A stretch of DNA of 26,201 bases from Clostridia bacterium. GTDB lineage: Bacteria > Bacillota > Peptococcia > Peptococcales > SKKY01. The DNA lies in contig SKKY01000155.1 of the NCBI GenBank assembly GCA_007123515.1, positions 1 through 26,201 on the forward strand, given 5' to 3'. How positions within the stretch are numbered: the stretch's first letter is position 1; the number at the start of each line of letters is the position of its first letter. The notes beneath the pieces are model-generated. The model saw only the letters and a program-made list of their open reading frames with translations. It made no database searches and had not been told where the DNA came from. The position numbers and the translations under genes are program-made. Positions 22,867 to 26,201 of the stretch are shown here, one piece after another.

Positions 22867-23247
22867 ATGTCATTAAAAGATTATTTTGAAGAGGTTAAGG
22901 GCGTAGGCATTCTATCTACTGCAGATGATAAAGGTGAGGTAGATGCTGCTATTTACGCAACGCCACATGTTATCGATGAAAAAACAATAGCTTTTATTAT
23001 GAGAGATCGCTTATCCCATCACAATGTCTCAAAGAACCCGAAAGCATGCTACTTGTTCATAGAAAATTCTCAGGGATATGTGGGTAAACGGTTGTTTTTA
23101 TCAAAGATCCGGGAAGAAAAAAACAGTGAGCAGTTATATAGTATGCGCAGGAGAAAATATAAAAGTGATTCATCCGAAGATTTATTTTTAGTCTACTTTA
23201 CCATTGAAGAGGAACTTCCTTTAATTTGTAAAGATGATCTATGTTAG
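22867..23247 (+). CDS. Pyridoxamine 5'-phosphate oxidase-like (PNPOx) flavin-binding family protein
   Basis: The 126-residue product fits the small split-barrel FMN-binding family. Seen are GVGILSTADDKGEVDAAIYA (first strands), FIMRDRLSHHNVSKNPKACY (the stretch usually contacting flavin phosphate), and LFIENSQGYVGKRLFL. These small single-domain proteins are usually cytoplasmic oxidoreductases or flavin/heme/F420 binders; the substrate is not predictable, and it is unlikely to be the true PdxH. ATG 22867 has a TGGAGG site 7 nt upstream. It stands alone between two related hairpins (22653-22694 and 23276-23326) in the accessory-looking segment. Confidence 0.85.
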   Translation: MSLKDYFEEVKGVGILSTADDKGEVDAAIYATPHVIDEKTIAFIMRDRLSHHNVSKNPKACYLFIENSQGYVGKRLFLSKIREEKNSEQLYSMRRRKYKSDSSEDLFLVYFTIEEELPLICKDDLC

Positions 23248-23275
23248 ATAAAAAATAGAAGCGGACTTTATACTA

Positions 23276-23326
23276 AATGCAAACCACCTATCGATATATA
23301 GTTTTTATCAATAGGTGGTTTGCATT
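23276..23326. repeat. Long hairpin with a 16-bp perfect stem after the PNPOx gene
   Basis: AATGCAAACCACCTAT (23276-23291) is perfectly complementary to ATAGGTGGTTTGCATT (23311-23326), and GATA/TATC pair inside it after a C-A mismatch. There is no clear T-run on the plus strand, so termination is uncertain. The core CCTATCGATA...TATCAATAGG is shared with the tRNA-Leu terminator. Confidence 0.8.
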
Positions 23327-23355
23327 TGCTCAAAAAGTAGTCATTAGTTTATAAT
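23326..23355 (+). promoter_or_regulatory. Candidate promoter of mgtE
   Basis: TTGCTC (23326-23331), an 18-nt spacer and a consensus TATAAT (23350-23355) precede the mgtE ATG by about 45 nt. Confidence 0.5.
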
Positions 23356-23400
23356 AAAAAAAATAGACTAGTAAAAATATGTAGCAAAAGAAGGTTAAAC

Positions 23401-24735
23401 ATGGCTTATTCCAATAAAATTATTGATTTTATTCTTACCAGCTCTATTGAAATGATATATGATCAAATCGATGAGATACATCCAGCTGATTTTTTAGAAG
23501 CGTTTGCAGAATATGATGGAGATCCGATTCAAATTTTATAAAAACTTCCTGATGAGTATATAGGTCTTCTTTTGGACTGTGCTTCTGATGATGAAAAAAT
23601 CAGCATCATCTCCCTTTTTACTGATAAGCGAAAAGGAATGATTGTTTCTGAGATGTCTTCAGATGAACTTGTAGATATGCTTGGTCAGCTTGGTGAAGAC
23701 GATAAAAATGCGATTATCACCAACATGAATGTCGAGGATGCTCAGGAAGTAAAAGAACTGCTAACCTACGGTCCTGAAACAGCAGGTGGAATCATGGCAA
23801 CGGAGTTTCTTGCCATCAAGGAAACCTATACAGTTAATGAGACCATTGACTATCTGAGACAAATGACACCAGGATCAGAAACTCCCTATTACATTTATGT
23901 TGTTGATGACAAAGGATTTCTAAAAGGCGTTGTACCTTTGAGAGAGATTATTAGTTCCGATCCAATGACAATGATAAAAGATATTATGATAGAAAAGATT
24001 ATTTGTGTACCTGTAGATATGGATCAAGAAGAAGTGGCAAAAGTCTTTGATAAATATGGTTTTATGGCGGTGCCTGTTGTAGACCACAGAGGTACCATTC
24101 TTGGTATCGTAACATTAGATGATGTTATGGAAGTCATGAAAGAGGAATATACAGAAGATATGTTCAGGCTAGCCGGACTTGATGAAACAGAAAAACTGTC
24201 CGGTTCTGTTAGTGATGCGATTAAATCTCGTTTGCCCTGGTTATTGGTTAATTTAGTCACAGCCATATTAGCCGCAGCAACCGTCAGTCTTTTCGAAGAT
24301 ACCATTTCACAAATAGTGGCACTAGCTATATTTATGCCTATTGTCGCTGGAATGGGTGGCAATGCCGGAACACAAACGCTAACTTTGATCATTCGTGGAA
24401 TTGCTATCGGTGAATTAAGTTATGAGAATCAAAAAGATATACTTAGAAAAGAAACTCTTATAGGGTTACTAAATGGCCTCGCGCTAGGTATTATTGTTGG
24501 AGTACTTGGTTATTTTTGGGTTGGAAGCTTTGCTTTTGGTTTTGTAATTGGCTTAGCCATGTTTTTAAATTTAGTAGTGGCTACAATCTCCGGATACTAC
24601 GTGCCAGTGATCCTGAAAAAAGCAAATATAGATCCTGCTTTAGCTTCAGCAGTCTTTGTCACGACAGTCACGGATGTACTTGGATTCTTCTTTTTCCTGG
24701 GACTAGCCACTCTTATGATTTCTTTTTTAATTTAA
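23401..24735 (+). pseudogene. mgtE: Magnesium transporter MgtE, interrupted by an in-frame TAA
   Basis: MgtE is a dimeric Mg2+ channel with a cytoplasmic Mg2+-sensing N domain and CBS pair. ATG 23401 (AGAAGG site) begins a 46-codon piece (MAYSNKIIDFILTSS... IHPADFLEAFAEYDG), then TAA at 23539-23541, then the same frame continues (KLPDEYIGLLLDCASDDEK) to 24735. Reading through would give 444 aa, a normal MgtE length. The remainder is intact: MgtE_N to about residue 130, two CBS domains (ETAGGIMATEFLAI, IICVPVDMDQEEVAKVFDKY, YGFMAVPVVDHRGTILGIV), and five membrane spans with MPIVAGMGGNAGTQTLTLIIRG. A shortened protein could begin at TTG 23572 (387 aa), though only a weak AGG lies upstream. One base change (for example GAA to TAA) explains the stop. 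Loss of function, altered gating or an assembly error all remain possible. Confidence 0.88.
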
Positions 24736-24763
24736 TCTTTTTTTATTCAATATGATCATTTAA

Positions 24764-24813
24764 GAAAAAAAGAGTGGCTTTTTACTAATTTTTAGTAGAT
24801 AGCCGCTCTTTTT
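24764..24813. terminator. Bidirectional terminator between mgtE and the lipoprotein gene
   Basis: AGAGTGGCT (24771-24779) pairs with AGCCGCTCT (24801-24809), with one G-U pair. It has T-runs on the right for the plus strand and, via the A-run on the left, for the minus strand. It overlaps the last codons of the convergent lipoprotein gene. Confidence 0.75.
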
Positions 24814-25291
24814 CATATACCACATATTCTAATTCGTCCATTAGTTCTTCTATATATTTTGAAGAGTAGCTAATAATTTTACTTTGGATGCTTTTAGGAA
24901 ACAATACTTTAATATCTCCTGAGTAATAGCTCCCATCACGAGGCAACGTATGACCTAAAATTTGAAGATCTTCTCCATTTTTCTCGACATGTAAAACCAT
25001 TGGTACTGACATTCCTGTACCATTTTCTAAGTCCGTTTCTGTTTTGTAATATTCCTGAATCAATGCCCAGACATATATTTCTCCTGCCTTTTTGTCTGCA
25101 TGCAAAATCTCAAATACACTATATACGTTACCATCAAAAGTAGAATGCATTATTTCTTCATTTAGATACTTTTCAATGGCTTGTTTATCGCTATCCGAAA
25201 AAGAAGAATCGTCATTGTTAACGGATTTCTGGCAACCAATCGATAGTCATATGACTAGTATGATAGTAAAAAAACTTAATTTGCGATTCAA
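24785..25291 (-). pseudogene. Putative lipoprotein gene with a TGA inside its signal peptide
   Basis: On the minus strand, TTG 25291 with a GGAGGG site 7 nt upstream begins MNRKLSFFTIILVI, then TGA (25249-25247). The same frame continues LSIGCQKSVNNDD and on to TAG 24787-24785. The joined reading is a classic lipoprotein signal: basic start, hydrophobic core and lipobox LSIGC with the acylated Cys. The mature part, about 150 residues, includes ADKKAGEIYVWALIQEYYK and GHTLPRDGSYYSGDIKVLFP; I do not recognise its family. An internal ATG at 25150 could give a 121-residue piece, but it has no export signal and no good binding site. The single stop suggests a recent nonsense mutation or a sequencing error. 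The alternative ATG 25297 is too close to the binding site. Confidence 0.7.
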
Positions 25292-25310
25292 AATCATCCC
25301 TCCATCAAAT

Positions 25311-25361
25311 GTATCTACATGATAAGGCTAGGTATATAAATGATTATATCATGCTAGATAC
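25311..25361. repeat. Imperfect inverted repeat between the lipoprotein and dedA genes
   Basis: GTATCTACATGAT (25311-25323) and ATCATGCTAGATAC (25348-25361) form 13 pairs with one bulged C around a 24-nt loop. It lies in the divergent intergenic region upstream of both genes and covers the minus-strand promoter candidate. It may be an operator or a remnant of a small mobile repeat. Confidence 0.6.
25343..25351 (-). promoter_or_regulatory. Candidate extended -10 promoter for the lipoprotein gene
   Basis: On the minus strand TGATATAAT gives a consensus TATAAT with an extended TGA, about 50 nt before TTG 25291. No clear -35 is seen. Confidence 0.4.
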
Positions 25362-25393
25362 ACTTAGAAAAACTTTTTTATGGATCAACCTAA

Positions 25394-25402
25394 TGATACA
25401 AT
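25394..25402 (+). promoter_or_regulatory. Candidate extended -10 promoter for the dedA-like gene
   Basis: TGATACAAT (TG-A-TACAAT) lies about 45 nt before ATG 25448. The -35 region is only T-rich. Confidence 0.35.
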
Positions 25403-25447
25403 AAAGATAATCATAGTGTTAGTAATAAATTATAAGAGAGTGATGAA

Positions 25448-26068
25448 ATGGTAATAGAAGACTGGCTAGTAGCCATCTTACATGAATGGAATGAGATAGC
25501 AATATTGATCAGTTTATTAGTCAGCATCTTAGTAGCACTTTCTGGCGTATTGCCATCGATCTTTATTACAAGTGCAAATGTTTTGTTTTTTGGCATTACA
25601 AATGGATTGATTATCTCTTGGCTTGGAGACGTAATTGGCTCGGCGATAGCTTTTAAATTGTACCGTTGGGGATTTAAAAACCAAACTGAAAAACTAGGAG
25701 CGAAATATATTCTTCTTAATAACATTACCAACGCAGAAGGGATAGGGACTACAATTTTAGTTTTTCAAGCCAGACTCATTCCATATATTCCCTCTGGGCT
25801 TGTGACATTAGCAGGGGCTGTAAGCAATATAAACATGTATCACTTTATGGCTGCAACAGCCATAGGAAAGCTTCCATCTATAGCATTAGAAGTTTTTATT
25901 GCTTATCAGATTATTCAGCTAAGTAGTTTTTGGATTGGAATATTTTTCTTAGCTATTTTTGCTGTAACTATTATTTTTATGTTTAACCAAAAGAAACAAC
26001 CTCAAGTTGAAATGGGGTCAGGTTTTGGATTGTCTGATTCAATAGATAAGGAGAGAGTCAAAGGCTAG
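25448..26068 (+). CDS. DedA/VTT-domain (SNARE-associated/TVP38 family) membrane protein
   Basis: The 206-residue protein is strongly hydrophobic, with spans near 16-38, 45-65, 100-130, 135-155 and 160-178. It carries the VTT-domain signature: the early re-entrant stretch GVLPSIFITSANVLFFG, GDVIGSAIAFKLYRWG, then VFQARLIPYIPSGLVTLAGAVSNI, with the conserved Arg and Pro in the second half. Members of this superfamily act as lipid transporters or scramblases in the inner membrane and support envelope and proton-motive-force stability. The substrate here is not inferable. ATG 25448 has a GAGTGA site. The last ~20 residues (GSGFGLSDSIDKERVKG region) are encoded by the 25-bp repeat at 26015-26039 and look acquired rather than native. 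Confidence 0.85.
   Translation: MVIEDWLVAILHEWNEIAILISLLVSILVALSGVLPSIFITSANVLFFGITNGLIISWLGDVIGSAIAFKLYRWGFKNQTEKLGAKYILLNNITNAEGIGTTILVFQARLIPYIPSGLVTLAGAVSNINMYHFMAATAIGKLPSIALEVFIAYQIIQLSSFWIGIFFLAIFAVTIIFMFNQKKQPQVEMGSGFGLSDSIDKERVKG
26015..26039 (+). repeat. 25-bp direct repeat, copy 2, inside the 3' end of the dedA-like gene
   Basis: It matches 22717-22741 at 23 of 25 positions (differences at T26023 and T26035), same orientation. It is translated as GSGFGLSD at the tail of the DedA-like protein. Confidence 0.6.
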
Positions 26069-26090
26069 AAAAGCGTCTTTTCATTTTATT
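26068..26090 (+). terminator. Weak terminator at the dedA stop
   Basis: GAAAAG (26068-26073) and CTTTTC (26077-26082) form a small hairpin with a CGT loop, followed by ATTTTATTT. Outer AAGGCT (26061-26066) and AGCCTT (26093-26098) can extend the pairing. The stem is AT-rich, so efficiency is doubtful. Confidence 0.4.
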
Positions 26091-26108
26091 TCAGCCTTGG
26101 CAAGAAGA

Positions 26109-26158
26109 CTCCCACCTCTTAGCCTTCCATTCTCACGTAGTGAGAGCGAAGGTGGGAG
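26109..26158. mobile_element. Possible end of an IS200/IS605 (TnpB-type) element, nested hairpin
   Basis: CTCCCACCT (26109-26117) pairs with AGGTGGGAG (26150-26158), and a second hairpin TCTCAC-GTA-GTGAGA (26131-26145) is nested inside. On the minus strand the hairpin is preceded by GCAATTCATC and followed by TCTTCTTGCC, a layout I associate with the right ends of TnpB-carrying elements whose guide RNA overlaps the gene's 3' end. No transposase coding sequence is visible before the window stops at 26201; it would lie beyond the right edge on the minus strand. Confidence 0.4.
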
Positions 26159-26201
26159 ATGAATTGCTTGCACCTCCTATAAGTTTTTTTGAGTGAATCA
26201 C

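Noticed and set aside
23539..23541. Programmed recoding of the mgtE stop (selenocysteine or pyrrolysine)
   Set aside because: The codon is TAA, whereas those systems use TGA and TAG; no recoding hairpin is seen.
24024..24392. 122-codon minus-strand frame within mgtE
   Set aside because: Shadow of the CBS and first membrane-span coding region.
25247..25249. Selenocysteine at the TGA in the lipoprotein signal peptide
   Set aside because: A selenocysteine in a cleaved hydrophobic signal core makes no functional sense, and no SECIS-like hairpin stands out immediately downstream.
26125..26201. Open frames on the minus strand at the right edge as the end of a TnpB gene
   Set aside because: Two frames are open over this short stretch and neither shows a recognisable TnpB C-terminus, so no coding call is supportable.
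1..26201. CRISPR arrays, rRNA genes, phage genes, plasmid or chromosome origins
   Set aside because: No regularly spaced repeats, rRNA-like sequence, phage structural genes or DnaA-box clusters were noticed on reading through the window.

Overview
The window reads as a stretch of a low-GC Gram-positive (Firmicutes) chromosome, most likely Clostridia. Reasons: AT-rich codon use, strong AGGAGG-type ribosome binding sites with frequent TTG starts, a GlgC/GlgD pair, Rho-independent terminators, the polA-mutM-coaE order, and a B12 riboswitch driving a CobT gene. The genus cannot be fixed from sequence alone; an acetogen-like Eubacteriaceae member is a guess.

Layout. (a) 3-1773: 3' part of an ECF sigma factor gene overlapping its probable membrane anti-sigma factor (zinc-finger plus DUF4349). 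(b) 1853-5907: replication/repair and CoA genes polA, mutM, coaE, bounded by terminators. (c) 5990-18805: a tightly packed glycogen operon, glgB-glgP-glgC-glgD-glgA-GH13 amylase-malQ-pgi, with gaps of at most 21 nt. It covers synthesis from glucose-1-P, branching, phosphorolysis, debranching and disproportionation, and entry into glycolysis. Its terminator lies inside the convergent glucokinase gene (glk, minus strand, 18809-19798). (d) 19811-22497: a strong promoter, a cobalamin riboswitch with a terminator, then cobT, a nicotinate phosphoribosyltransferase gene and a small membrane protein gene. (e) 22559-22644: tRNA-Leu(GAG) with its own promoter and terminator. (f) 22717 to the end: an accessory-looking segment with a flavin-type PNPOx protein, an mgtE broken by an in-frame TAA, a lipoprotein gene broken by TGA in its signal peptide, a DedA/VTT membrane protein, several odd hairpins, and possibly the end of an IS200/IS605-type element at the right edge.

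How it works together. GlgC/GlgD make ADP-glucose, GlgA extends it, and GlgB branches the polymer. GlgP releases glucose-1-P, while the GH13 and GH77 enzymes handle branched limit dextrins and malto-oligosaccharides. Pgi and Glk tie free glucose and hexose phosphates to the pathway. In the B12 operon, CobT consumes nicotinate mononucleotide and releases nicotinate, which the adjacent phosphoribosyltransferase can turn back into the mononucleotide.

Main points for a second look. First, the GH13 gene and malQ are in different frames joined at a run of nine A, and malQ has no usable start codon of its own, so the pair looks like one GH13-GH77 fusion read through by a -1 shift or slippage, or split by a one-base indel. 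Second, GlgC has Lys where the family's catalytic Asp is expected. Third, the segment after tRNA-Leu is flanked by near-identical 25-bp repeats, one of which encodes the tail of DedA, and contains two genes with nonsense codons.
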